From Dyadobacter bucti (GTDB taxonomy: Bacteria > Bacteroidota > Bacteroidia > Cytophagales > Spirosomataceae), in contig NZ_SWFP01000006.1 in assembly GCF_005869225.1 (NCBI RefSeq), positions 186,001 through 250,000 on the forward strand: a DNA stretch of 64,000 nucleotides, given 5' to 3'. This document shows positions 27,271 to 36,513 of this stretch, in pieces. The translations under genes were made by a program, and so were the position numbers. The notes under the pieces are model-generated. The model ran no database searches. It was not told the origin of the DNA and saw only the letters and a list, made by a program, of their open reading frames with translations. How positions within the stretch are numbered: the first letter of the stretch is position 1; each line of letters opens with the position of its first letter.

Positions 27271-28518
27271 ATGCAACGGAATACTTTTATTGTAATATTA
27301 ATCCTCCTGATCTTTTTTGTAATCTCCTTTCTAACCAATATCCTTGGTCCGATTATCCCGGATATCGTCAAAAGCTTTGATCTGAGCATCGGTCTTGCCG
27401 GTTTTTTACCATTTTCATTTTTTGTTGCATACGGAGTGATGTCCATTCCGGCCGGACTTATGGTTGAGAAGTACGGGGAAAAGAAAATCCTGATGGCGGC
27501 TTTTCTGCTTGCATTTATAGGAGCGTTGCTTTTTGCGTTGATTCCCGGATTTTCCATCGCGCTGTTTTCACTTTTTCTGATAGGCATCGGTATGGCGATG
27601 CTGCAGGTTGTGATCAACCCTCTGCTGCGGGTTGCAGGAGGAGAGGCCAAATTCGCCTTCAACTCGGTTATGGCTCAGCTTTTCTTTGGAGCAGCGTCCT
27701 TTTTAAGCCCTTTGCTTTATAGCTATCTGGTTTTAAATGTACATTCGGATCAGTCTGGTTTTCTGATCGGTATTTTAAATCGCCTGGTTCCCGAAAACCT
27801 TAAATGGGTTTCACTGTACTGGGTTTTTGCGGTCATAGCCATTGCGATGGTGGTTGTGATAGGGCTGGTGCGGTTTCCGAAAGTGGATTTGCGGGAGGAC
27901 GAGCGGATCGATATCGGGAGCTCTTTCAAACAGCTGTCTGCGAATAAATTCGTGTGGTTGTTCTTTCTGGGCATATTTTCTTATGTAGGAACCGAACAGG
28001 GAATTGCAAACTGGATCTCACAGTTTTTACAGACCTATCACGGTGTTGATCCGGCGACTACCGGTGCCTCGGTGATCTCTTATTTCTGGGGGTTGCTTAC
28101 GGTAGGATGCTTTTTAGGGTTAATTCTCTTAAAACTTCTCGATAGCCGTAAAGTACTGATAGTTTTCACCTCAGGCGCAATTATATCCCTGATGGCGGCA
28201 TTGTTCGGCTCGGGAGAAATAGCGCTCTATGCTTTTCCGATGAGCGGCTTCTTTGCTTCGGTGATGTATTCCGTAATTTTTTCACTGGCCCTGAATTCCG
28301 TTCCCCAGCACCATGGTACGTTCTCAGGCATTTTGTGTGCGGGGATTGCAGGCGGAGCGGTAGTTCCGTTGATTATCGGTGGGCTTGGTGAACTGGTAGG
28401 GCTGCAATATGCCATGCTTTTTCTTTTTATTCCTCTTGCGTATATCCTAAGCATCGGATTATGGGCCAAACCATTGGTGAATAACGACACCATCACCAGC
28501 CTGAAGGAAATATTTTAA
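27271..28518 (+). CDS. MFS sugar transporter (FucP/NagP-like)
   Basis: This 415-residue inner-membrane protein has about twelve hydrophobic segments and an MFS motif region (GLMVEKYGEKKILMAAF) after the second helix. The layout, with INPLLRVAGG in helix 4, resembles the FHS family of fucose, glucose and N-acetylglucosamine/proton symporters. Position between a ROK kinase and a XylR-like regulator and downstream of a hexosaminidase supports import of an amino sugar, though the substrate is inference. The gap to the kinase gene is 50 bases and to the regulator 20 bases. Confidence 0.88.
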   Translation: MQRNTFIVILILLIFFVISFLTNILGPIIPDIVKSFDLSIGLAGFLPFSFFVAYGVMSIPAGLMVEKYGEKKILMAAFLLAFIGALLFALIPGFSIALFSLFLIGIGMAMLQVVINPLLRVAGGEAKFAFNSVMAQLFFGAASFLSPLLYSYLVLNVHSDQSGFLIGILNRLVPENLKWVSLYWVFAVIAIAMVVVIGLVRFPKVDLREDERIDIGSSFKQLSANKFVWLFFLGIFSYVGTEQGIANWISQFLQTYHGVDPATTGASVISYFWGLLTVGCFLGLILLKLLDSRKVLIVFTSGAIISLMAALFGSGEIALYAFPMSGFFASVMYSVIFSLALNSVPQHHGTFSGILCAGIAGGAVVPLIIGGLGELVGLQYAMLFLFIPLAYILSIGLWAKPLVNNDTITSLKEIF

Positions 28519-28538
28519 TTTCAGTAATTCCCATCTCT

Positions 28539-29702
28539 ATGTACAAAATCATCCTGCTGCTCGATTTTGCGGAGGAATACAGCAAGAGCCTGATGAAGGG
28601 AATCAGTACGTATTCGAAGGAATTCGGCCCCTGGATTTTTTGCAGGATGCCTTTGTTCCATCGGGAGACACTCGGGATCGATGGTATCTTAAAATGGGCG
28701 TTGGAATGGGGGGCAGATGGTATTATCGGGCAGTTGTATAATGATCAGGAAATTGACAAGATCGTAAAGGCAGGTATCCCTGTCATTGCACAGGATTTCA
28801 AGGAACGTTTCGCGGAAATCCCGAACATTACGGGTGCCTATCACGAGGCCGGAGAGTTGGGCGCGGATTATTTTCTGAAAAAAGGATTTACGAATTTCGC
28901 TTTTTACGGTTTTAACGACATTGTCTGGTCGCGGGAAAGAGCGGAAGGTTTTGAAGAAAGATTAAGAGCCAAAGGGCATAATGTGCATTATTTTGAGCAT
29001 AAAAAGGCACGGTCTACGGAGCTATGGTATTACAAACCGAGTTCTTTGAGCCGCTGGCTAAAATCACTTCCGAAGCCGATCGGACTGATGACCTGTGATG
29101 ATAACCAGGGGCAGCATATCACCGAAGCCTGCCGTCATGTGGGGATCAGGATTCCGGAAGAAGTAGCTGTTTTGGGGGTCGATAATGACGAAATGATATG
29201 TGATCTTTCTGATCCGCCCCTTTCCAGTATTGCCTTGGATGCAGAAAAGGGAGGTTATGATGCAGCAAAGCTGATGGAGCACATGATTGAACACGGAACG
29301 CATAATTATTACGATATCATCGTGAAACCGATGCAGGTGATCACGCGGCATTCCACAGATATTTATGCCACCAATGACAATCACATTGCATCTTCTTTGA
29401 AATATATCCATCAGAATATCGACAAAAACCTGCATGTCGAAGAGGTAGTAAAACAAGTCCCGTTATCCCGCCGTGCGCTGGAAAAGCGGTTTCTTGAAAT
29501 TACCGGATACCCCATCTACAAATACATTTTTAATCTCCGGATAGAAAAATTCACTCAGAAATTGCTGGATACAGACATGTCGGTTTTCGAAATAGCACTG
29601 GATATGGGCTTGACTGACAGCAAAAATATAGCCCGCCAATTCAGGCAGGCTAAGGGGTGTAGTCCGAGTGTATACCGCAACAAATACGTCGCTGGTAAGT
29701 AA
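28539..29702 (+). CDS. XylR-like regulator: LacI-type sensor plus AraC HTH
   Basis: This 387-residue protein has an N-terminal periplasmic-binding-protein-like sugar sensor (about 1-270; VAVLGVDNDEMICDLSDPPLSSI is characteristic of LacI/XylR sensors) and a C-terminal AraC DNA-binding domain (about 285-385). The AraC domain has two helix-turn-helices, VEEVVKQVPLSRRALEKRF and VFEIALDMGLTDSKNIARQFR. This is the architecture of the xylose regulator XylR. As the last gene of the hexosaminidase-kinase-transporter unit it probably senses the imported sugar and controls the divergent promoters in the 23446-23699 gap. Confidence 0.92.
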   Translation: MYKIILLLDFAEEYSKSLMKGISTYSKEFGPWIFCRMPLFHRETLGIDGILKWALEWGADGIIGQLYNDQEIDKIVKAGIPVIAQDFKERFAEIPNITGAYHEAGELGADYFLKKGFTNFAFYGFNDIVWSRERAEGFEERLRAKGHNVHYFEHKKARSTELWYYKPSSLSRWLKSLPKPIGLMTCDDNQGQHITEACRHVGIRIPEEVAVLGVDNDEMICDLSDPPLSSIALDAEKGGYDAAKLMEHMIEHGTHNYYDIIVKPMQVITRHSTDIYATNDNHIASSLKYIHQNIDKNLHVEEVVKQVPLSRRALEKRFLEITGYPIYKYIFNLRIEKFTQKLLDTDMSVFEIALDMGLTDSKNIARQFRQAKGCSPSVYRNKYVAGK

Positions 29703-29710
29703 CTCCGTTT

Positions 29711-31756
29711 TTACCAGATCACAACTCTTGCTGAATCCGGGAGTGTCATTTTGCTTCCTTTTCCGCAACTCCACGCGGCTTCAAATTCTTTCAGATGCGG
29801 CATCGGGCCGTTGATCCTGTCCTTGGCAGGTGAATGCGGATCTGTTTGAACCTGGTTTCTTAAAGCTTCATCCGTGTTGTTCATGTGCCAAACCTGAGCC
29901 CAGCCAAGGAAAAACCGTTGTTTCCAGTTAAAACCGTCGATAGGTGCAGGTTCAGGTTTCCCTTTCAGTGATTTTTCAAGGGCGTAGTAAGCTAGCGTCA
30001 GTCCGCCAAGGTCCGCTACGTTTTCCCCGATTGTAAGAGCGCCGTTGATTTTAAATCCTGGCAGCGCCTCAATTCCACTGAAATAGTCAATATACCGTTT
30101 GGTCAGTTTATCGAAATTGGCGCGATCGGAAGCGGTCCACCAGTTTTTAAGGTTTCCCTCGTCGTCAAATTGCGAGCCCTGATCGTCAAAGCCGTGTGTA
30201 AATTCATGCCCGATTACGGCAATAATACCGCCGTAATTGATCGCATCGTCGGCGTCACGATTGTAAAAAGGAGGCTGTAGAATGCCCGCAGGAAATGCAA
30301 CTTCATTATTCAAAGGGTTGTAATAGGCATTTACCGTTTGAGGTGTCATAAGCCACTCGTCTTTATCTACCGGTTTTCCGATCTTTTCCACCTGTTCTTC
30401 ATGGCCGAAAATAGATGCCGCGATAACGTTTTCGAATAGTTTGTCATTCTCTATTTTAATCGAAGAATAATCTTTCCATTTGTCGGGATAGCCGATTTTA
30501 TATGTAAAGGCTTTCAGTTTTTTGTGTGCTTTTGCCTTCGTGGAATCGCTCATCCAGGTTAGTTTGTCAATTCTTTCACCATATACCGCCCGTACATTCT
30601 CGATCATTTCCGAGACCTTCTTTTTGTCTTCCTCTGGGAAATATTTTTTGGTGAAAAGCTTACCTAGCGGCATACCCAGCAATCCGTCCGTTGACCGGAT
30701 TGCTCTTTCAACTCTCGCCTTTTGCTGCTTTGTTCCGCGCATAACCGTAGCGAAAAACCGGAAATTTTCCTGATCGAAGCTTTTAGGAAGAAATCCTGCG
30801 AAGTTCGAAAGCAGCTGCCATTTTGTATAGAGCTTCAATGTGGCGAGAGGCGTTGCTTTCAGCAAAGTATTCAGATTTTGCAGATAGGGCTTGTTTTGTA
30901 CGATGATCGTATCCGTTTTGATGTCCTGTTCGTCAACGTAGGTTTTAAGGTCGAAATCAGGCGTCAGTTTTTCGAAATCTTTGAAAGACATCTTATTATA
31001 CGTCTTCACAGGATCACGAAGCTCTACATTCGATAGCTGAAGTTTGGCAAGTTTGGTCTCAAAATCCAGGATAGTTTGTCCGGGTTTCGGATCACTGAAC
31101 GACGCGAGTGAAAACATTTTATCCACGTGTTTCACAAATTCCGCCCGGACTTTTACCGTACTGGAATCAGTTCGTTCATAGTAGCTTTTTTCGCCCAGGC
31201 TGAGCCCGTCCTGAGTTTGGTACAGAATGTTGACTTTACTATTGCGCAAATCGCCTTCCACTCCAAATCCGATAACGGTTTGTACACCTACTTTTTGCAT
31301 TTCGCCGGTGACCGCCGCCATATCTTTGAGTGACTGAATGCCATTGATTTTATCCAAATAAGGCTTTAACGGAGCGAGACCACGTTTTTCGATGGTGGAA
31401 GTATCAAGAAATGACTGGTAGTAGTCTGCGATCTGCTGTTCCTCACTTCCCTTTTTCCGGTCTTTCAATGCAGCGATCTCTTCAATGATCCCACGCAGCC
31501 TTACTTCCTTGTTTTCTTTGTCAAGAATCCCGAAAGCACCCCAGCGGCTTTCTGTGCCGGGTATCGGGTTCTTTTTTTTCCAGCCACCATTGGCGTAGCT
31601 GTCAAAGTCTTCACATGCTTTTTGGGTGGAATCGATGGAAGTAAGGTCAAAGCCGGGTACTTTTTCGGCGGTGGATTCTTCCTTTTCTTTTTTACAGGCT
31701 GACGCCAACAATAGGGTGGCCAGCAAAGCACAATAACACAAACCTGCTGATTTCAT
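29711..31756 (-). CDS. M13-family zinc endopeptidase lipoprotein
   Basis: This 681-residue lipoprotein (LLLASACKKEKEE) belongs to the neprilysin/PepO family. The zinc motif HEFTH lies at residues 517-521 and the second-shell motif ENVADLGG starts at Glu578, the third zinc ligand. An N-terminal helical domain (FDSYANGGWKKKNPIP) and NAYYNPLNNEVAFPAGILQPP fit the family. It degrades small peptides in the periplasm or at the surface. A POT peptide transporter gene lies 31 bases upstream on the same strand, so peptide cleavage and uptake may be linked. It converges on the regulator gene with only eight bases between the ends. Confidence 0.95.
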   Translation of the reverse strand: MKSAGLCYCALLATLLLASACKKEKEESTAEKVPGFDLTSIDSTQKACEDFDSYANGGWKKKNPIPGTESRWGAFGILDKENKEVRLRGIIEEIAALKDRKKGSEEQQIADYYQSFLDTSTIEKRGLAPLKPYLDKINGIQSLKDMAAVTGEMQKVGVQTVIGFGVEGDLRNSKVNILYQTQDGLSLGEKSYYERTDSSTVKVRAEFVKHVDKMFSLASFSDPKPGQTILDFETKLAKLQLSNVELRDPVKTYNKMSFKDFEKLTPDFDLKTYVDEQDIKTDTIIVQNKPYLQNLNTLLKATPLATLKLYTKWQLLSNFAGFLPKSFDQENFRFFATVMRGTKQQKARVERAIRSTDGLLGMPLGKLFTKKYFPEEDKKKVSEMIENVRAVYGERIDKLTWMSDSTKAKAHKKLKAFTYKIGYPDKWKDYSSIKIENDKLFENVIAASIFGHEEQVEKIGKPVDKDEWLMTPQTVNAYYNPLNNEVAFPAGILQPPFYNRDADDAINYGGIIAVIGHEFTHGFDDQGSQFDDEGNLKNWWTASDRANFDKLTKRYIDYFSGIEALPGFKINGALTIGENVADLGGLTLAYYALEKSLKGKPEPAPIDGFNWKQRFFLGWAQVWHMNNTDEALRNQVQTDPHSPAKDRINGPMPHLKEFEAAWSCGKGSKMTLPDSARVVIW

Positions 31757-31787
31757 GGGCTTATCTTTTTTTGAAGTTGGTTCTTAT

Positions 31788-33278
31788 TTAATGAATTCCT
31801 CCCATCCAGTTTTTGACCGGTTTCCAGAAGACGAGCAATAGTAATCCAAATGCGGTGGTGAAAATGGCCACCTGATTGAACAAGGCAGGCATTTGCAGAA
31901 TGTTTCCTTCATCGAAATTCCCTGCAAAAAGCCCGGCAATCAGATTTCCCAGGGACGCGGCAACAAACCAGATCCCCATCAACTGGCTGACATATCTTTT
32001 CGGGGCTAATTTGGTATAGGAACTCAATCCGACGGGACTCAGGCACAACTCGCCAATGGTATGTAAAAAGTAGGTAAACGTAAGGAAGAATGGAGAAGCG
32101 AGCTTACCGGTGATGGCTACATCAGATGCCCAAACCATCACAAAAAAACTAAGTCCGAGAAGAATGAGTCCCAGCGCAAATTTTACAGGAATCGAAGGGT
32201 TAAGGCTCCTGCTTGAAAGCCATATCCAGAGGCTGGCTAATATTGGGGCAAAAATGAGGACAAACGTCGGCTGGAAATTCTGGAACCAGCTGGACGGGAC
32301 TTCCCACCCGGCAACGGTACGTTCGGTATGCCGCTCTGCAAAGATCTGCAGCGACGAGCCGGCCTGCTCATACCCAGACCAGAAAAGGGCGGCCGCAATG
32401 AATAAAATGATCAGTACCAGCACCCGTTTTTTCTCAACCGGGGTAAGACCTCCGAGGATTAATATAAAAAGGAAATAAGAAACTGATATGATCACGATAA
32501 TGACACCAGCTCCCTGCGCCAGGCCTTGTGCGGTAGTAAAATCGATAATGCCGCCCAGCTGCAAGCCGACCAGCAATGCAACCACCGCTGCTATGAGCAC
32601 ATAGCCAAGTTTTTTGTTTGAATTACCCTGGGCAACGCTTTCAGGAGTAGAAACAGTCGCCAGGGGGACTTCTCCAAGGCCTTTCAGATGCCGGGCTCCG
32701 CCTATACGGAAAACGATCAGCCCCAACAGCATGCCTATTGCCGCTGCCCCGAATCCCAAATGCCAGCTTATTTTCTGACCCAAATATCCTACGATAAAAA
32801 TTCCAAGGAGTGAGCCCAGATTAATACCCATGTAAAAAATAGAGAAGGCAGCGTCGCGCCGTGCCCCACCTTCGGGATAAAGCTCGCCAACGATGGAACT
32901 GATATTTGGTTTCAGTAATCCCGTTCCCACCGCGACAGTGGTAAGTCCTAAAAGAAAAACTCCCGTTCCCGACGGGATTGCCAATATAACATGTCCAAGC
33001 ATGATGATGATGCCCCCGTACCAGATCGCTTTTTTCTGTCCGAGAATGTTGTCGGCGATCCACCCGCCGGGTAATGTCAGCAAGTATACCGATGCCGTAT
33101 ACAATCCGTAAACCGCAGCCCCTTCCGCGGCGGGTAGTCCCGGGCCCCCTCTCGCACTGTCCAGCAAAAAAAGAAGAAGAATAGCTCGCATACCATAGTA
33201 GCTAAACCTCTCCCACATTTCAGCAAAAAAAAGAACGTATAATCCGCGAGGGTGTTTCTGGGATATATGTGAAGACAT
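31788..33278 (-). CDS. Proton-coupled oligopeptide transporter (POT/PTR2 family)
   Basis: This 496-residue inner-membrane protein imports di- and tripeptides with protons. The ExxER signature FAEMWERFSYYGMR is in helix 1, and the PTR2 motif around FYMGINLGSLLG and TGLLKPNISSIVGELY is clear. About fourteen hydrophobic segments are present, as in bacterial POT members. The M13 peptidase gene follows closely, which suggests a peptide scavenging pair (inference). Confidence 0.93.
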   Translation of the reverse strand: MSSHISQKHPRGLYVLFFAEMWERFSYYGMRAILLLFLLDSARGGPGLPAAEGAAVYGLYTASVYLLTLPGGWIADNILGQKKAIWYGGIIIMLGHVILAIPSGTGVFLLGLTTVAVGTGLLKPNISSIVGELYPEGGARRDAAFSIFYMGINLGSLLGIFIVGYLGQKISWHLGFGAAAIGMLLGLIVFRIGGARHLKGLGEVPLATVSTPESVAQGNSNKKLGYVLIAAVVALLVGLQLGGIIDFTTAQGLAQGAGVIIVIISVSYFLFILILGGLTPVEKKRVLVLIILFIAAALFWSGYEQAGSSLQIFAERHTERTVAGWEVPSSWFQNFQPTFVLIFAPILASLWIWLSSRSLNPSIPVKFALGLILLGLSFFVMVWASDVAITGKLASPFFLTFTYFLHTIGELCLSPVGLSSYTKLAPKRYVSQLMGIWFVAASLGNLIAGLFAGNFDEGNILQMPALFNQVAIFTTAFGLLLLVFWKPVKNWMGGIH

Positions 33279-33369
33279 AAATTAGAAGTGTTTTATTTGG
33301 TAAATGGGGTTGTTATCCTATGTTTTTTATCGTGCAAGATAGGGATATTGAGTAATAATTATACAAAAT

Positions 33370-33408
33370 AAAAGCGGTAGTAAAGTGATCCACTTTACTA
33401 CCGCTTTT
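33370..33408 (-). terminator. Terminator hairpin after the coiled-coil gene
   Basis: A perfect 18-base-pair stem (33370-33387 with 33391-33408) with an ATC loop has A/T ends. It lies just downstream of the gene ending at 33428 and upstream of the transporter gene on the same strand. Confidence 0.85.
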
Positions 33409-33427
33409 AACGTCAGTAATTTAAGAG

Positions 33428-34336
33428 TTACTTGACGGAGAATGACCCTTCACCTATGGAAAATCCTTCCGAATAAAGTTCGATGGTATATTTACCAGAG
33501 TTGAATGGCGCAGTTCTGTCGTACATAATGCTTACGTCTTGATTGCTGTTATTGTAAGCAATATCCTTGCTGATCGTATAACCTTGCTCCTGTCCATTGT
33601 AGTCAAAGACTCCAGAGCCGGTTTTTGTATCGGATATCGTTGCTCCTGTAGGATCAATAATACGGAGATACACAGTCTTGTTGTCAGTGAGCGTCAACGG
33701 GTTTTTCTCAAGAATAAAATCGACCCGTACCTTGTCTATACGTTTCGCTTTGACATTTTCACCTTCACGTACTTTTCCTTTTGAAGATACCGCATAAACT
33801 TTCACATTACGTGCACGCAGTGCCGCCGCCATCGTTACTTTCGATTCCAGTTCTGTGTTTTTTGAAATTACGCCGCTTAGTGAGTCACTGATCGCCTGCT
33901 TGCTGGTTTCCAGCTCGGTTTTTACCTGTGTCAAAGTTTCGTTCTGACTGATCAGCTGCTGGTTTTCCTCCCTTAGCTGGGCAATTTCTTCATCTTTCTT
34001 GGTCAGGAATTCTTCATATTCTTTCACCTTTTTGCCCATCGTCAGATTTCCCTTGCGCAGGGCTATTCTATCGCTTTCCAGTGCTGCCTTAACTTTTTGC
34101 AGTTCCTCGATATCGCCGCCTAGTCCCTGTACTTCGAGAATTCGGGCATCGAGCTGTTTTGAGATTGAGTCAAGTTTGATCTCCGAAGTTGCCAGCTCAG
34201 AAACTCTGGCTTCCAGGTCGGCCTCTTGTTTGTGGGTAATGTTCCGTTCGTTATAGTACAGGTATCCAAAAACGGCTGCCAGTATGGTCATCAATATCAA
34301 ACCGACCAGCATGCCAGTGTTGTTTTTCTTTTCCAT
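33428..34336 (-). CDS. Membrane-anchored coiled-coil protein, unknown function
   Basis: This 302-residue protein has one N-terminal membrane segment (about residues 8-25, LVGLILMTILAAVFGYLYY) and then a long heptad-rich coiled coil (about 35-165, full of Glu, Lys, Leu and Ser). A C-terminal beta-rich domain (about 170-302) contains KVDFILEKNPLTLTDNKTVYLRI and SIMYDRTAPFNSGKYTIELYSEG. I recognise no catalytic motif. The topology puts the coiled coil and beta domain outside the inner membrane. Terminators on both sides make it a single-gene unit. Confidence 0.75.
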   Translation of the reverse strand: MEKKNNTGMLVGLILMTILAAVFGYLYYNERNITHKQEADLEARVSELATSEIKLDSISKQLDARILEVQGLGGDIEELQKVKAALESDRIALRKGNLTMGKKVKEYEEFLTKKDEEIAQLREENQQLISQNETLTQVKTELETSKQAISDSLSGVISKNTELESKVTMAAALRARNVKVYAVSSKGKVREGENVKAKRIDKVRVDFILEKNPLTLTDNKTVYLRIIDPTGATISDTKTGSGVFDYNGQEQGYTISKDIAYNNSNQDVSIMYDRTAPFNSGKYTIELYSEGFSIGEGSFSVK

Positions 34337-34435
34337 AATTCAATATTTAGGTTAAAAATTATATATTTTCTATATTAGGTTCAAAAGTTGTGCCAGTGCT
34401 CTTTGCCGGTGCAAATGCCAGGGGATATAAACGAA

Positions 34436-34476
34436 GAAATCCCGTGGAATGACTGGATGTCATTTCACGGGATTTC
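34436..34476. terminator. Strong hairpin terminator after the TPM operon
   Basis: An 18-base-pair stem with one G-T wobble (34436-34453 with 34459-34476) and a five-base loop lies between the coiled-coil gene and the LemA-TPM operon. It probably ends the latter on the minus strand. Confidence 0.8.
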
Positions 34477-34525
34477 GTAACCTTCCGGAATAAGATGACC
34501 GGCGGGTTATAGCATTTTATATTGG

Positions 34526-35299
34526 TCAATAATCACCTCCTGCACCACCACCACCGAAACTGCCGCCTCCAAAACCGCCAAAGCCTCCGCTACTGCCACC
34601 TCCGCCCCAGTTGCCGGAATAACTTCCTCCGCCTGAATGCGTGGTATATGGCCATATCACAGGTCCTCCGAAATTTCGGAAACCTCCGCCATTTCCGCCG
34701 CGGTTGTTGCGGTTACGGAACATAATGATGAGAATGATCACAAACACGATGACGAAAACCAGAACGGGAGGAAATGAACCTCCATCATTATTATTGTCGC
34801 CAGGTTCCGCTTTATACTCGCCCGTGGCATATTTGAAAATCATATCAACGCCCTGGTCGAGGCCCTGATAAAACATTCCGTTCTTGAACTGAGGGGTGAT
34901 GACCTGGGAAATAATTCTTTTTGCAATGGCGTCTGGAATAGCTCCTTCCATGCCGTACCCTGTACTGATGAATATTTTCCTGTCCGTAGATGCCCAGAGG
35001 ATCACAATTCCATTGTCTTTATCTTTCTGACCTACTCCCCATTCACGCCCGAGCTTGATAGCATAGTCGGCAATTGGATAATCGCCGGTTGTAGGCACTA
35101 CCACAATCACAATCTGAGAAGAAGTAGAATCGTTGTATGCAACCAGCTTTTGTTCCAATGAGGCTATTTCACCAGCTTTGAGCTGATTGGCAAAGTCATT
35201 GACAAGCCTCGGCGGATTGGGCTTGGCCGGAATATCCTGAGCCGAAACCTGGGCAAGGTGTAGTAAAAGAAAAAAAGAAAAAAAGAGGTATTTCTTCAT
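34526..35299 (-). CDS. YgcG-like TPM-domain protein with Gly-rich tail
   Basis: This 257-residue protein has a signal peptide (MKKYLFFSFFLLLHLAQVSAQ), a TPM (DUF477) domain (about 30-155, with IVIVVVPTTGDYPIADYAIKLG and IFISTGYGMEGAIPDA) and one membrane segment (about 180-197). Its C-terminal tail is made almost only of Gly, Ser and Phe. It is the classic YgcG form, held in the inner membrane with the TPM domain outside. TPM proteins are implicated in photosystem II repair in plants, but the bacterial role is unclear. It lies six bases after the second TPM gene in an operon with lemA. Confidence 0.9.
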   Translation of the reverse strand: MKKYLFFSFFLLLHLAQVSAQDIPAKPNPPRLVNDFANQLKAGEIASLEQKLVAYNDSTSSQIVIVVVPTTGDYPIADYAIKLGREWGVGQKDKDNGIVILWASTDRKIFISTGYGMEGAIPDAIAKRIISQVITPQFKNGMFYQGLDQGVDMIFKYATGEYKAEPGDNNNDGGSFPPVLVFVIVFVIILIIMFRNRNNRGGNGGGFRNFGGPVIWPYTTHSGGGSYSGNWGGGGSSGGFGGFGGGSFGGGGAGGDY

Positions 35300-35305
35300 A
35301 TTTAT

Positions 35306-35749
35306 TCATTGCCCGAACGAAATATCGTCAGGCAGTTCGTTGATGTCGTCAGACTGGTATGGGAAGTGTTTTTTCAATTGCAAACCTGCTTCGGCAATTC
35401 CCTGGCAAAGACCTTCTGAAAACTGATTTTTTGAGAAATGGGAGCGGAGCAAATCTTTTGTGCTGTCCCAAAAATTCTGGGATACTTTTTCATATATCCC
35501 TTTGTCGCCCAACACAGCAAATTTCCGGTCTTCGTAGGCCAGGTAAAAAAGTACACCGTTCCTTTCCTCGGTGAGATGCATGTTCAAGAGACCAAAAACT
35601 TCCTTAGCCCTATCCATCACATCTCCCGTAGGACATTTTTTTTCAATATGTACTTTTACTTCGCCTGAAGTCTGCTTTTCAGCCTGACGTATTGCTTCGA
35701 TAATACGTTGCTGTTCCTCTTCTTTAAAAAAAGGTGATTCTTTGGGCAT
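35306..35749 (-). CDS. TPM-domain protein without membrane anchor
   Basis: This 147-residue protein is a TPM domain (KQTSGEVKVHIEKKC, GVLFYLAYEDRKFAVLGDKG and SEGLCQGIAEAGLQLKKHFP) without signal peptide or membrane segment. It sits between lemA (38 bases upstream) and the YgcG-like gene (six bases downstream), an arrangement known from many Bacteroidota. A cytoplasmic or membrane-peripheral partner of the other two is inferred. Confidence 0.88.
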   Translation of the reverse strand: MPKESPFFKEEEQQRIIEAIRQAEKQTSGEVKVHIEKKCPTGDVMDRAKEVFGLLNMHLTEERNGVLFYLAYEDRKFAVLGDKGIYEKVSQNFWDSTKDLLRSHFSKNQFSEGLCQGIAEAGLQLKKHFPYQSDDINELPDDISFGQ

Positions 35750-35787
35750 GGCGCGTTTTGTTCACTCCGGAAACCAGAGCGACACTG

Positions 35788-36369
35788 TTAAAATTGTACG
35801 GATGGAGCTTTATCAGAACCAGCTGCGGCAGTAAAGTAACCTTTTTGGGCAAAGCCGAACACACCCGCAAACAGATTGGTAGGGAATGTACGTACCTCCT
35901 GATTATAATCCTTCACAACTGTGTTAAAGTCATTTCTTGCAACAGTGATCCTGTTTTCTGTTCCTTCAAGTTGCGCCTGAAGTTCCAGAAAGTTCTGGTT
36001 GGCCTTCAACTGAGGGTATTGTTCAACTGAGACCAGAAGCCTTGAAAGCGCCCCGCTCAGTTGATCCTGCGCACCCTGGAACTTGGCAATGTTTTCAGGA
36101 GTAAGCTGGTCTGCATTGATTGTGGTCTGTGTTGCCTTGCTACGTGCTTCGATTACACTGGTTAAAGTACTCTTTTCAAAATCGGCCGCTCCCTTAACCG
36201 TATTGACGAGGTTAGGGATGAGGTCCGCCCGGCGTTGGTACTGGCTTTCTACTCTGGCCCATGATTCTTTGACTACTTCATCCTTGCTGACCAGGCCATT
36301 ATATTTTCCACATCCTACGAATCCAAGAACAAGAACTATTACGATAACTGCGATGAGTCCTTTTGACAT
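35788..36369 (-). CDS. lemA: LemA-family protein
   Basis: This 193-residue protein has an N-terminal hydrophobic segment ending GFVGCGKYN that may serve as a lipoprotein signal. The LemA helical core follows, with NGLVSKDEVVKESWARVESQYQRR (in two parts), ADLIPNLVNTVKGAADFEKS and ENRITVARNDFNTVVKDYNQEVRTFPTN. The start at 36369 is preferred over the frame beginning at 36426, because it begins just before the hydrophobic segment. It is the first gene of the lemA-TPM-TPM operon. The molecular role of LemA proteins is not settled. Confidence 0.92.
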   Translation of the reverse strand: MSKGLIAVIVIVLVLGFVGCGKYNGLVSKDEVVKESWARVESQYQRRADLIPNLVNTVKGAADFEKSTLTSVIEARSKATQTTINADQLTPENIAKFQGAQDQLSGALSRLLVSVEQYPQLKANQNFLELQAQLEGTENRITVARNDFNTVVKDYNQEVRTFPTNLFAGVFGFAQKGYFTAAAGSDKAPSVQF

Positions 36370-36414
36370 TTTTTTATTCAGTTTTAGAGTTAATATTTGA
36401 AGTTCAAAGTTGTT

Positions 36415-36422
36415 CAAAGCTA
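36415..36422 (-). promoter_or_regulatory. Candidate -7 box for the lemA operon
   Basis: On the minus strand TAGCTTTG lies 46 bases before the lemA ATG. A T-rich run takes the place of a clear -33 TTG about 17-19 bases upstream. Confidence 0.4.
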
Positions 36423-36513
36423 GCAAAATCTTTGAGAAAAACTACATAACCGGCAATTAGCAGCTGTTTGCCGCGATAGGAGCGGATAGAAGGATTAATA
36501 AGCGGTGAAAAGA

